A DNA stretch of 23,728 nucleotides, from contig CAXHKQ010000076.1 in NCBI GenBank assembly GCA_964017145.1, positions 1 through 23,728 of the forward strand. Reading direction: 5' to 3'. The notes beneath the pieces were generated by a model. It was not told the origin of the DNA, searched no databases, and saw only the letters and a program-made list of their open reading frames with translations. Origin of the DNA: Agrocybe praecox (lineage: Eukaryota; Basidiomycota; Agaricomycetes; Agaricales; Agrocybaceae). The position numbers were made by a program, and so were the translations under genes. How positions within the stretch are numbered: position 1 is the stretch's first letter; each line of letters begins with the position of its first letter. Positions 8,131 through 17,971 of the stretch are shown piece after piece.

Positions 8131-9060
8131 TCAATGGACACCCCTATATCACCTCATTCGTGTGTTGGGGGGGAGACATAATGATATGGGCACACCGATG
8201 CTCGATGCTGTCCATGTGTGTGTGTGTGTGTGTGCGCGTAATGGTGTGAGAGACCCAGCGGCAGCGGCGATGTTCGACGCTCCCCGGGCAAGTGATACTT
8301 TGATTTATTTGGAGAACATTGATTGGTGACGCGCGCACGCATTCATTTGCGGTTGCGCGCTTGCGCGTGTCGTTGTATGATTTATTCCACCTAGTAAAGT
8401 ATAGTGTGTAGTAGCGCATATGTTATGTACACAATCGCTCGTCGATCTGCACCCAATGCGAACGAACGAACGAACACGGTGAGTATGAGTGCGAGTCTGT
8501 ATCAGCCACTCAGATCGCATGTGTGTCTGTGTGGTGATGGTGTTTGGCTTCTGTCTTGCGCACAAGTCTTGCGCGTGGTAAAAATTACGTCTAACATCGA
8601 ACGCAATGTGCGGTCGATTCAAACCCGTATTCAGACGAATCAAATGGCCAATTAATCAGAAGTCAACGTTTCAACATTTGATTCGTTTGATGTTCGCCCG
8701 GAAATCGCAACATATTTTCGCTACCCTTAATGTCGAAAGTTCAATGCCTAAACAGAGGGGCGGCTGCAAACACAATTGATTGCGCGGTGATCGCGTCATC
8801 TGACTCCCCCTATTCCCCGATTGTGTACACACAATCGTGCAATTCTTTACCCAGTTACAGCACAATTACAATCGTAACCGCACTCCGACGAACATCACAC
8901 TTACGCATTGCCTTTTGAATCACACACCAGCGAGACACATGCGCACAGCGCACAGCTACCACAAAACTGTTGACACTTATTGGCGGTGCGGTGCGAGATT
9001 TGAACATGTGGTTTTTATTGCTCAATTAATGCGGCGTAATTTAATCACAACATTAATTTA
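8130..9060. other. GC/GT-rich island, no gene recognised
   Basis: CG-rich blocks alternate with AT-rich ones. Marks include a GT microsatellite (8215-8234), GAAC tetramers at about 8459-8474, and a GGTGAGTATGAG donor-like string at about 8478 after CGAACAC. Open frames on both strands (up to 112 codons) are compositionally driven and lack domains. Possibly regulatory or untranslated DNA. Confidence 0.4.
8215..8234 (+). repeat. (TG)10 microsatellite
   Basis: Perfect dinucleotide run, followed by CGCG. Confidence 0.95.
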
Positions 9061-9070
9061 ACCCCCGCTG

Positions 9071-9373
9071 TTGTCCTTTTCCCGTCGTCTGAGTGGCGTA
9101 GGGGTAGAGTACCTGCCTCACGATCGGAAGGTCCTGGGTTCGAATCCCGGAATGGGTGCGGGTTTTTTCTTCTAACGATGATCCAAAGGAAGGATGTTAA
9201 ATGTTGCCTAGGGTTACTCTTTGGATCGCTGTGCTAATCACATGGCATCTTTAAACCCGAAACCGATTATGAAGCCCTGCTACTCTTCACATACATGGAG
9301 AGTATAGAAGGGAGGCCAAGACCTGTAATGGGTTGTAGTGCCAAAACATTATTATATTATTTGTCCTTTTCCC
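9071..9373 (+). mobile_element. tRNA-derived SINE, copy 2, full length with target duplications
   Basis: A 13-base direct repeat TTGTCCTTTTCCC lies at 9071-9083 and 9361-9373, bracketing a 277-bp element. The tRNA-like head has box A (TGGCGTAGGGG, 9094-9104) and box B (GGTTCGAATCC, 9137-9147). The anticodon-loop region reads CTCACGA, faintly like tRNA-Val(CAC), but the parent tRNA is uncertain. The body from 9177 to 9242 matches the copy at 2085-2150. It includes the inverted pair GATCCAAAG (9180-9188) / CTTTGGATC (9219-9227). The 3' tail (9246-9360) is unique to this copy here and ends in an AT-rich run, ATTATTATATTAT. Retrotransposition by a partner LINE is inferred from the duplications. 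Confidence 0.9.
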
Positions 9374-9587
9374 CGCACGGCGGCGTCGGATGTTTATTTA
9401 CATAAGTGTGTGTGTGTGTGCATGTATAGTTGTGTGCGTACGGATTGCTTGATTACTATCCACTTGCTTGCTGTGGCTGGTGGTTGTTGCACGACACCAT
9501 CGAATATCAACATCAGCGCAGCGCACATATGCGCGCCTTTTGGTATTTATTCGCTTGCTTCGGCGGCGGCGGCGGCTCTGCTTGTCG

Positions 9588-9612
9588 CACACACACACAC
9601 ACACACACACAC
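9588..9612 (+). repeat. (CA)12 microsatellite
   Basis: Perfect dinucleotide run. Confidence 0.95.
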
Positions 9613-9833
9613 TGACACACCACCACCACCGCACCGCACCGCATATCCGAGTAAACGGTGCGTGTGCGCGCGCCAGCCAGCCAGCCAGTATCAGATGCGA
9701 TGTGATCGGATATTATTATAAGCGAGTGAGTGCGCTCGCGCGACGTGTGTGCAGGCAAGCAGGCGCGAGTATGATGATGATGATGTGTCTTTGCGATTGC
9801 GCACTTTGCCGCCATCGAGCCAGTGTCGCCAGT

Positions 9834-9851
9834 GCCGCCGCCGCCGCCGCC
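9834..9851 (+). repeat. (GCC)6 run
   Basis: Near-perfect triplet run in the GC-rich island. Confidence 0.9.
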
Positions 9852-10010
9852 AAAACATGCGTGAGCGTGAGTGTGTGTCGTGCGGTCGAGGAATCTGTCA
9901 AATCGCCAGATTACGCGAGCGCAGTTCGGTGTGTTTGATTTCATTACTATCAGATGCGAAGCGATGGTGATTCAATTGTGAGGTAGTTGGTGCGTATGCG
10001 TATATCGATG

Positions 10011-10711
10011 CCAAGCAGTAGAGGTTCGAGATCGGTTGGGTGCAATAGGGTGTGTCACTGGAATCTGTACAAAAATGTATTTCAACTCCTAGCGTTCTAT
10101 GTCACTTGAATATGTCGTGTTATGGACAACATAAAACAAACTGTATTTCAAGTACGACGGGGTATTTTTGGTAATTTAAATCCGATTTCAAAACGGAAAA
10201 AGGCAATTGGAAGACAATTTATCAGGCTATGATTTCGATGAACATTCTTATTATGTAAAAACTCAATTCACGGAGCTATTAGTAAAAACACGATTGCATG
10301 TTTTTTTTTTGCGAGGTAATTTTTGCATGCATGTTTGTTTTAGCTAAAGCTGTACAATTCTATGCCGGAAAAAACATATAAGCCTTATTTATGTTGCTTC
10401 AATCTTAAATGTTAAAACATCTAAATAAACGAAGGAATAATAAAATGACACATGACCTCTATAATCTGGATTCGTGTGTGCGCCAGTTTGATATGACATT
10501 TCTTCATACTAACACTACAGATGGATGTCTAAGTAAGGCTTAGCCGTAATCCAATTGTTAACACTATCTTCTCTGCTGTTCAACAACATATTTGAATGAA
10601 TCTTTGGTTTTAAAAATTATATGGGTACAATATGGTGCAGCCCTTCAAAAAATGCCCCACTTGTACCTGTTGAGGAATTATCTCCATCACTCCATGAATT
10701 GTCATACTATA
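10011..10711. other. AT-rich DNA, nothing recognised
   Basis: No coding or repeat signal was found beyond ordinary A/T runs. Confidence 0.6.
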
Positions 10712-10970
10712 GTTAAAACAAAAGCATATTCAAATTCACCGGTAAATTCCGCTAGGAAATCAATCATTCGATATTCATTATCATTTTTCGTATATGTTAT
10801 TCTCAACGCCTTGATTGGAGATGAATTATCGTAAGGAAAACACCAAAATCACATATAAAGCAATAACTCTTGTATATGAGGCCATAGACGATCAGTCTAT
10901 ATTATAAAAGACACATAATATCACAAATTCAGTCGAATATCTTCGTTATTGAAAAAAAAAATAAGGCCCG
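10712..10970 (+). repeat. dispersed repeat X, copy 1
   Basis: This aligns by eye over about 250 bases with 21521-21760 in the same orientation. Shared stretches include AACAAAA(A/G)CA(T/G)ATTC near the start, ATAACT(C/T)TTGT in the middle and AAATTCAGTCGAAT near the end (10924-10937 here). Divergence is considerable. The translated frames contain stops and show no recognisable protein, and no terminal repeats or target duplications were found. It may be an old, unclassified transposon fragment. Confidence 0.6.
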
Positions 10971-11200
10971 CCACAGGTCAACCAAATAATGCGCTAAATT
11001 TGATTATTTGCACAATTTACAATCGTTTCAAGTAATAAATATCAAAAGAAAACCACATGTCTATAAATGTAGTTATGAGTAATTTTGCTCTATATTTCAA
11101 CAAACAATGTAATGCGAACAAATATTCGACATGTTTTTATATTGCGATAACATTGTATTTCAAATCTATAAATCTTGTGACTTAAGCATCGCACCCCGTA
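10971..11200. other. AT-rich spacer
   Basis: A 10-base A run at about 10951-10960 precedes it. Nothing else notable. Confidence 0.6.
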
Positions 11201-12200
11201 TGATAAAACCGTGTGATTGCGGGTGGTGCGACGGCAATTGCGTTCGTCTCGACGAGAGGGGTTGACGAATATTAGGCTAAATCGGAATCTCCACATGTCG
11301 GTTTGCTGCACATTGCACTTTGTGTGTTCAAACGACGACCCTTTTAGGCTTTGTTTTTGCTCGAAATAGCTGAACACTTGCCACCTCTTCATGTAGTACA
11401 CGTTGTCGTTGTCGCCGATTGTGATTGCACACGATTGCACTTGTAAACGTGCGCGTGCTCACAATATTCATGCTATGGAGAAATGCCACACACACACACA
11501 CAGTTCGGCACGCGACGATGTATGCGGAAAACAATATGTGATTTTAAGTTTATAATGCACTTGAACCTTGCACTCGGAACACTGTGAAAAACACAGTGTG
11601 TAAGTGTGTAGTAGTTTGTCGCGTGCACCGAACCGCATGTGTGTGGTAAAATGTCATGCGTGTGTGCGTTGGCGCGTGCCTCTGATGCTGCTGCTGTGGT
11701 TGCGCGACAACATAGGGGTGGTCCACACGCGCGCTCGCGCCAAAGTGGAGGATCAATCGAGGAACAATGCTACGCCAATTAAGAAGTGGCGCTCTGCCAA
11801 CGGCATGCGCGATTCAGCCAGAGAGACCACCCCTGTGGCTGTCGGCTGAAATTCAATATGCACGTCACGCGTTCTATGCTCGGAAATGCCGATGCAAAAC
11901 ACGCGCGCACGCGCTAGTGCCGCGTGTTTGTGTGCGCGTGTGTGTGGTATATTTTGTGAAGGACTAGTTGGCGGGCGCATTGTTCCGGATGGCAAGGGGG
12001 CGCAAGCGCACAAACGATGACAGTTCAAGCGCTTGGTTGTGTGGCATGTGTGATGTGGCTACCACTTCATCGCAAATGTGTCGATTAAGGGACTTGTGGT
12101 GACGCGATGTGACGACGAAGACACCCCGCGATAGAATGATAAAGTGTGTTCTGGTTGTTCAGGCGCGTGCGCATAACGTGCGTAATTTCGTTCGTTGGAT
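11200..12200. other. GC/CA-rich island, no gene recognised
   Basis: CG- and CACA-rich, with a short CA run at about 11489-11502 and GCTGCTGCTG at about 11686. A perfect hairpin ACACTGTG-AAAAA-CACAGTGT lies at 11579-11599. Open frames (up to 116 codons) show no family resemblance. Confidence 0.4.
11579..11599. repeat. perfect 8-bp stem hairpin with A5 loop
   Basis: ACACTGTG (11579-11586) and CACAGTGT (11592-11599) are exact inverse complements. The function is unknown; it could be chance. Confidence 0.7.
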
Positions 12201-14040
12201 TTATTGTAGTGAGAGGTCTTCGGTGGCAAATGTTAGCTACGACAATTGTAATAATTATAATTAGTACGTATTTACCACCAGAAACAAACACACTTTTTTA
12301 GGACATAAGCATAATAAATTGGTCGTATTCTGTTCGCGAGTAATCTTGTTTGGTTATTGACAACAGACAGAAGGCGTCTAGCGAAGACATTTGTACTTGT
12401 ACAAGACGTACAGTCCATCTTGCTTATTTCGGGGTATAACACTCGAAAACACATTCAAATCGTATATCGTTTCATCCTTTACACAGTCAGCAAACTAATT
12501 CGACAAGACACCACAGGGTCGAGGTATGAAGTGTTGCTCCGGAAAATCCTTATATCTCGCTCATTTTTTTAAACATTTTAACTTGATTTTTTAGAACGTT
12601 ATTGTACACTTCATCATTAACATGAATTTCATCCCATTTTTTCATGAGACCAATTTTTGACCCTTTTATGGCTCATAGAGTTGCTATTAACGTATGTTGC
12701 GCTGAACGATCGACGTGTATCGACGTGTATGGGAACTGTCGCCGATTCTCGATTGAATATGGACCTTTGGTTAGTTCTTGTTTTTGTGTTTTGTAGAGGA
12801 CATTTTCACCTTCAGAATGCTTTGATTGGAATACCGAATATAACGTGAACATTGTTTTTTTTTTCTTAAATGTTTGTTCCGAGTGCTTTGAGCGATAATT
12901 CGCCTTCTGTTGAAATCTGTATGACATTTATTCAAAACCGAATGGGTTCCTACGACAGCAACAATCATGTTGGCATCTTTGGACCTTACATCAACTGGTC
13001 TAGTTTGATGCTATTGCCGATGGTAACGTGAACACACACGAACTAAATATCATTCAAAGATGGCCCTTGTTTTCTCGGTGGCCACTTTTTGTTTCAAATG
13101 TTCTAAAGACCTATCTTTCAAACCAACAGAATAGCTTTTGTCGATAGCGAACTTTTAACCCCTATATAATTCTCATCTTGGAGAAATATATATAAAAGAC
13201 GCCACGATCGTGCACGAATTTCAAAACCAGTGTTTTCTCTCAGACAAAATGTTTCGACTTCGCCCTAAGACCTTGATTTTCTCAATATCAAATGAACTCG
13301 AGGGAAAGATCAATTTAAAGCGAAATTCGAATGATTCAATTCGATAGGTCCAGATTTATAGTCATACTCTTCGGATCCAGCTGAATTATAATGGTAATCT
13401 TTCGATCCATCTTGAGACAATACCTAGAATGCTTCCGACATCTATTTTTGTGTGTTGCAGAGTCTTTCGTATCGTTATTAAATAATGTGAAAGAATATAC
13501 CTAATTTAATCCATAAGCGCGAACGGTAGTCCGTTTCGATTTTCAACCAGAAAAACGATATGATTTAGTCACGTATTAACTTTGTTATCCATATCTTCTC
13601 CCGCGATGAATTTGGAACCAAAATACAAAATACACAATATTAAGGACACAATAGGACACACATTTTAAGAAAAAAGAGCCAGCTAGGACATCTGGTTTAG
13701 CCTCCATAGACACGTGAAGTTAGTAACACTTCATTCCTCGACCCCTGTACACGAACAAGAAAGAATCGTCTGTGAACACAATACGGCTGAATATCATAAA
13801 TCAAACATCAGCGTTAATCGAACCTATGAATATTTCCTATATCACATCTATACTATCACACGAAATGTGGCTTTTAATCATTCTGCTGTGGGGTTCGCTA
13901 TGCATTTTTACATCGAGCAACAGAAATGCTTTCAGTTTGTGGTAGTGTATTTCGTATGGAAAATGTTGGTCGAAACGTTATTGCTCGATGTAATATAATT
14001 TCGATAGCTTACAGAATTGTACTACTGATATCAAACTTTT
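12201..14040. other. AT-rich intergenic DNA without recognised genes
   Basis: About 1.8 kb with scattered short open frames (up to 94 codons) that lack domains. A small tandem CGACGTGTAT x2 occurs at 12711-12730. No terminal repeats, tRNA-like folds or transposase motifs were recognised. Confidence 0.5.
12711..12730 (+). repeat. tandem decamer CGACGTGTAT x2
   Basis: Two exact adjacent 10-base units. Confidence 0.85.
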
Positions 14041-14043
14041 GAA

Positions 14044-14267
14044 TGCTGAGTAATTGCTCACAATTCAATCACAATTAATATGTAAGTTGTTAGTTGTTAG
14101 TTGTTATGTCCTTATAATATGAGCAATTCATGTCATTTGATAAAGGAAGCTTATATCAGAATACGTTCACTATTCTCGATTGAATTCTGATTGAATTGTG
14201 AACAAACACTCAGCACGACTTATGTTCCGTATATTATTATGACCAATTCATGTATTCTCATAGAGGA
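14044..14267. repeat. small foldback: inverted arms plus nested direct repeat
   Basis: The arm 14044-14080 (TGCTGAGTAATTGCTCACAA onward) is an imperfect inverse of 14178-14214 (GATTGAATTCTGATTGAATT...CTCAGCA). An ATTCATG-centred segment at 14104-14147 (TTATGTCCTTATAATATGAG...) recurs directly at 14220-14267 (TTATGTTCCGTATATTATTA...). A TTAGTTG tandem (about 14089-14105) sits between. The arms could be the ends of a very short MITE of about 171 bp, but no target duplication is visible. Confidence 0.6.
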
Positions 14268-14600
14268 CTATTTCCAAACAATACAATATCAAGTAATACA
14301 GTCTCCACAAATCTCTGCGAGCATTGCATTGATGGATAGCATGATTGAATTCAAATAAGGTCTTACTTCGTCTCAAATTTGTTATAGATCAAGGACAAAA
14401 ATACAGAGTCAATACACTCGATCCTCACTGCCAGTGAACATTGAACACCCTCGGTGTAAATATCATTATGTTTATTTTAGCTACTACATCAAACAACAAC
14501 ACGGGCTAGTGTACCAAATGTTTGCGTCCATGTCATGTCCTATACATTCTCCGACAGTGCGTACACGATTTCACAAACCGGACAAAAAAAACTCCGCCGG
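14268..14600. other. AT-rich spacer, nothing recognised
   Basis: No feature supported. Confidence 0.6.
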
Positions 14601-16146
14601 CACGCGGGGACACTAAAGAAGACAGCGCCCACAGCGCGTCTATTCAATTCTCAAGTATGTTGGTATGCGCTTACTTGAGGCGTGTAATTCTGCTTTAACC
14701 ACAACATTGGACATCCTCCACAGCAAGTGCACTGCACAACAGAGTTGCAACAACGACGATGCATTCAAAGCACACACACACACACAAAACGGTGCGCTCG
14801 CGCTGGAGGTGATTTTCACAGAACCCGAACATATTAGGCTTTAAAACGTCTGGCGCCAGCATTAACTGCTTATGGCGAACGCACACACACACACACACAC
14901 AAAATATGCCAGAGAATGAATGCACAGCAGCAAGCAGCAAACGACTGTGCGTTGTTCGTCCTTTATGCGTTCGTTTGTCCTATATGAATCTCGGAGTGCG
15001 GACGCTCACGTACGAAACGCATATGTAGCTGTTTTGTCGTCGCTGCGAGCGAGCACGAGCACGAGGACGAGAGGACTCCGAATGCGGCACAACTTTCGCT
15101 TGATACGGTTGCGGCTCTCCGATTTAGGGGTAGCTCGTCTGCCGCAATGGTCACGTGCAGCACAGGTTACCTCTGCAAGGTACACAATACATCATCATCA
15201 TCATTGCCTGGCGCAGCGCAACGCAGCGTGTGCGTGCGTGCAATCGGGAAGTGGTCGATGGTCCGAAGTGGTTGTCCGATCGTCGCCACCACCAAGAACA
15301 AGAAGTCATGTTGTGACAGAATCCAATGGGTCTATATTGGTGGCCGTATTTTTATGATATTTATGTGTCATCTGAGCATGCGTGTATGCGGTGTGTGTGT
15401 GTGCAGGTAGTTCGATGCGTCTATGTCAACTATGCTGAGCGAGAAGTCAAGGTTCTTGGTATACACACACACACGCACATTCCATCCGACGACCAACCAA
15501 ACCGAAACATTATATGCTGTATGCTGCAGCACTCGGCGCATACACGCAATGCAGCGAAAAAAAAGGTAGATAACGGTGCACGCACACACAAACGCACAAG
15601 GGATGACAATTTCAATATTTTATGTGTTTTCCATAATAAATTATCGCCTTTACGAGCGAGCTGCTCGTTGCTGCTCGCTGGCTCGTATTAAAAATTGCCA
15701 GACAATTTATTGTTTTGACTCGCTGACTTGCTGCTGCTGCTCATCGTCGTCGTCTCGTCGCCACCGCCGCCACCGTCGTCGTCGCCTGGGAACTGGGACG
15801 GGGAGTTTCAGCTGCGTGCGTGCGTGTGTGTTGGCCGGATTTCTGGTTTGGCACCGAACTGAGAAAAACCAGTAGGTAAAAGGTGGGCTGGCATACAGAA
15901 TGCAGACACACACACACAGGTTGTACTATGTTGGTTTTATTGGTCTGCTCTCGCTCACCACAGCACCAAGCCACATCAGGGGGTTTGATTGATGTGATGT
16001 GGGTTCATAAACATGTTGAAATTGGCGACACTTTTGGGAACAGGCAGGCGCCGGCGACAATGTGGATTTTTTGGCAGCTGATGTGAGCGCAATTCAATGC
16101 TAGCAATGTGTACCGTAAAAATGTCGCGCGCTTATCAAGTGCACCA
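14601..16146. other. GC-rich, microsatellite-laden island; no gene recognised
   Basis: Contains CA runs at 14771-14787 and 14882-14901, a CACACACACACGCAC tract at about 15463, and interrupted CTG/GTC/GCC triplets at about 15722-15787. Several open frames on both strands (up to 145 codons) overlap one another and follow the composition. I found no start, domain or splice-supported frame. Possibly an untranslated exon or an enhancer cluster. Confidence 0.4.
14882..14901 (+). repeat. (CA)10 microsatellite
   Basis: Perfect dinucleotide run. Confidence 0.95.
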
Positions 16147-16230
16147 GATCGGATCCGAGACGACGTCAGATCGGTCAGTCTGGTCGCCGCTGCGACGTCG
16201 ATATTGCACATGCAAATAGAGCAAGATCGA
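16147..16230 (+). repeat. direct repeat D, copy 1, with ATGCAAAT octamer
   Basis: This shares ATCGGATCC, AGATCGGTCAGTC and TCGATA(T/C)TGCACATGCAAATA with 17908-17971, in the same order and strand, with two length differences between blocks. ATGCAAAT is the classic POU-domain octamer; whether it acts as one here is unknown. The copy sits immediately before the B segment. Confidence 0.75.
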
Positions 16231-16404
16231 TTTGTTCGTCGTCTGCGAAAACCTGGAATTGAAACACATTCTACCTGGGCTGATTAGTCTTGAGGCTAAC
16301 AATGAAGGAACAACATTTATGATGAAATCAAAATGTATTATTGATCATAGTCATTTTTTAACAAGCCATAACAAATCTTATCATATAACTGTCACTAGTT
16401 CGGA
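16231..16404 (+). repeat. B segment, second copy
   Basis: The plus-strand frame reads LISLEANNEGTTFMMKSKCI then IDH..., aligned without indels over about 130 bases to the minus-strand copy at 121-300. The alignment ends abruptly at ACTAGTTCGGAC, the point where an 11-base direct repeat begins. The protein family is not recognised. Confidence 0.5.
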
Positions 16405-17108
16405 CCAAAGATTTTGTATGTAAAGATGAGTCAAAGTCAAAGTTGAGATGAGTCAAAGTTGAGTTAACACATAAGCATAGGGACAATACAATCAAACGAA
16501 TAAATTACACTTCACATATACACACACGAATTCCTCGCACACATATGCAAATCTCGCTCAGAGCGAGAGAAAACGTAAAAAATCTTACTCGCACAAACAG
16601 TGGCGCATTCGTTAGTCTTTATATTGGAATTGAGGAACTAATAACCCTTTTTAATTTAATTAGTTATTTCAGGAAGTATTGTAAATTTATCGAAACATAT
16701 TGTTTCCGCTTTGAAACATTTAAATTATTTCCCAAGATAACGGGATATTAACAGAATTTCAAGCGAGTTTGTTCATTTTTGTTTTTTATTTATCAATTCC
16801 TAATTATATTATCGATACTATCAACAAACTAAAAAAACAACAATATCAAGAGATTTATTATGTTGGAAATAAAATAATATTTTTTCATATTATGTTCACC
16901 CTCCTGATATAACTTGAACAATACCCCACATGTAAATAGCCGTCACTGGACCGTGTTCCGTAATGAAACTATTTGGTAAATGAATCGTGACGTCACAACC
17001 AAAACATTACTACGAACGGTCGATCGTAGTAAATCCGGACTTCAAAACAGCGTTTCAATTTTGAGCCTCTTTGGCGCGTCTCTCACTCTGAGTATTTCTA
17101 GTTCGGAC
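16395..17108. mobile_element. candidate insertion bounded by an 11-bp direct repeat
   Basis: CTAGTTCGGAC occurs at 16395-16405 and again at 17098-17108. The B segment ends at the left copy, and the mariner-like part that follows B directly at 1-300 resumes just after the right copy. The 692 bases between (16406-17097) are AT-rich and have no match in the window. They contain two TGAGTCAAAG direct repeats near the left end (about 16426-16456) and an imperfect inverted pair CTCAGAGCGAGAGA (16557-16570) / TCTCTCACTCTGAG (17079-17092). The element class is unknown. Confidence 0.5.
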
Positions 17109-17109
17109 G

Positions 17110-17720
17110 TAACAGGTAATATCCAATGTCTTATTGAAGCAATGATTTCTGATAGGTAGAAAGGCCGCTGGAGTAGAAACATGTCTTGAGAAATTGTTAT
17201 CTGGGGTCTGCCCGAGCCGATATAATAGTTGGGAATTTTGTAAATTATCCTGTACCTTCCATTTGGGCACCAAAGACGATGCGCACAGTGGACGCCTGAA
17301 TTTGGCAGTTCCTGACGAAAACATCAATAAGTCAACCAATTCATTTCGGAATTAGGAAATAGTGAAACCTCGAGTTTGCTGATATCCTGAGGTTATATAA
17401 AAAAATCATATATACATATCGTGCATAAGTTGTTGGACATGCGAGCACTTTGCGGAGAGGGTGCCGCAAAAACGCAAAAACTCACTATCGACCAAATTGA
17501 GGTCCCATCTATGGTTTTATACGTATTTGGCCCTCTGCGAATATTTTTTATTTACCAAATGAAAATGGTAGCCCCAGGAATATAATGAGGCAATATAAAT
17601 TGAGAAAAGAGCATTTTGCACATCCATATGAAGTGATTATGAAGGCTGATATTTGTAATTTTCCCATCAAATTTGGGTCGGGACTTGGCTGTCATAATTT
17701 CTGATTGACAAATCGGACCG
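17110..17720 (+). pseudogene. mariner transposase relic with internal deletion
   Basis: Plus-strand pieces in family order are: FLIGRKAAGVETCLEKLLSG then VCPS (about 17148-17218, first helix-turn-helix); TFHLGTKDDAHSGRLNLAV (about 17260-17316, the GRTSTxDxxRSGRP linker); IVHKLLDMRALCGE then KLTIDQ (about 17418-17495, the HIIHxxLxMRKLCAKWVPRxLTxDQ block); then YLALCEYFLFTK (about 17521-17560), matching SPDLAPxDYFLF around the third catalytic Asp, here Glu. The central part with the first two catalytic Asps is missing, so a deletion joins TIDQ to the third-Asp block. Stops and frameshifts occur throughout. Where the C-terminus ends is unclear. Confidence 0.65.
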
Positions 17721-17907
17721 AAAGCTTATAATCCCTTAATTCTCATTACGCTGGGTTCTAGGTATAGAATAATGCAATTTCGACAATTTTGAAAGAATAG
17801 CTTCGCATTTTAACGACCGAGTTTATGAAGTAATGTTACAAATAGTGCATTACACGTCTTGGAAACCTAACATACGATGAACCTTTAAAATATCGTGCTT
17901 ATCATTG
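17721..17907. other. AT-rich, possibly the end of the mariner relic
   Basis: No clear motif. Confidence 0.4.
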
Positions 17908-17971
17908 CATCGGATCCCTAAGATCGGTCAGTCGAAACTCGATACTGCACATGCAAATAAAGCGTGATCGA
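17908..17971 (+). repeat. direct repeat D, copy 2, with ATGCAAAT octamer
   Basis: Matches 16147-16230 in three blocks (see that entry). It is shorter because of two gaps. Together the copies bracket the B/insertion/mariner composite. Confidence 0.75.

Larger units (their letters stand above)
9380..10010. other. GC-rich, CA/GCC microsatellite island; no gene recognised
   Basis: Simple repeats dominate: CA at 9588-9612, CAC triplets just after, CCAG tetramers at about 9672-9688, GAT triplets at about 9769-9785 and GCC at 9834-9851. These produce open frames of up to 156 codons on both strands, full of His/Thr, Ala or Asp runs. I see no signal of a real protein. The block resembles the other GC-rich islands in the window. 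Confidence 0.5.

Noticed and set aside
9084..9160. Functional tRNA gene
   Set aside because: The head has good box A and B, but the acceptor and anticodon stems do not pair well, and it is fused to a repeated SINE body with flanking target duplications.
9588..9612. CRISPR-like or other ordered repeat array in CA-rich tracts
   Set aside because: These are simple dinucleotide microsatellites with no spacer structure.
9468..9938. 156-codon plus-strand open frame
   Set aside because: It runs through CA, CAC, GAT and GCC simple repeats, has an equally long opposite-strand shadow, and shows no domain.
14920..15357. 145-codon plus-strand open frame
   Set aside because: It is compositionally driven (Arg, Ser and His from CG/CA-rich DNA) with overlapping frames on both strands and no family resemblance.
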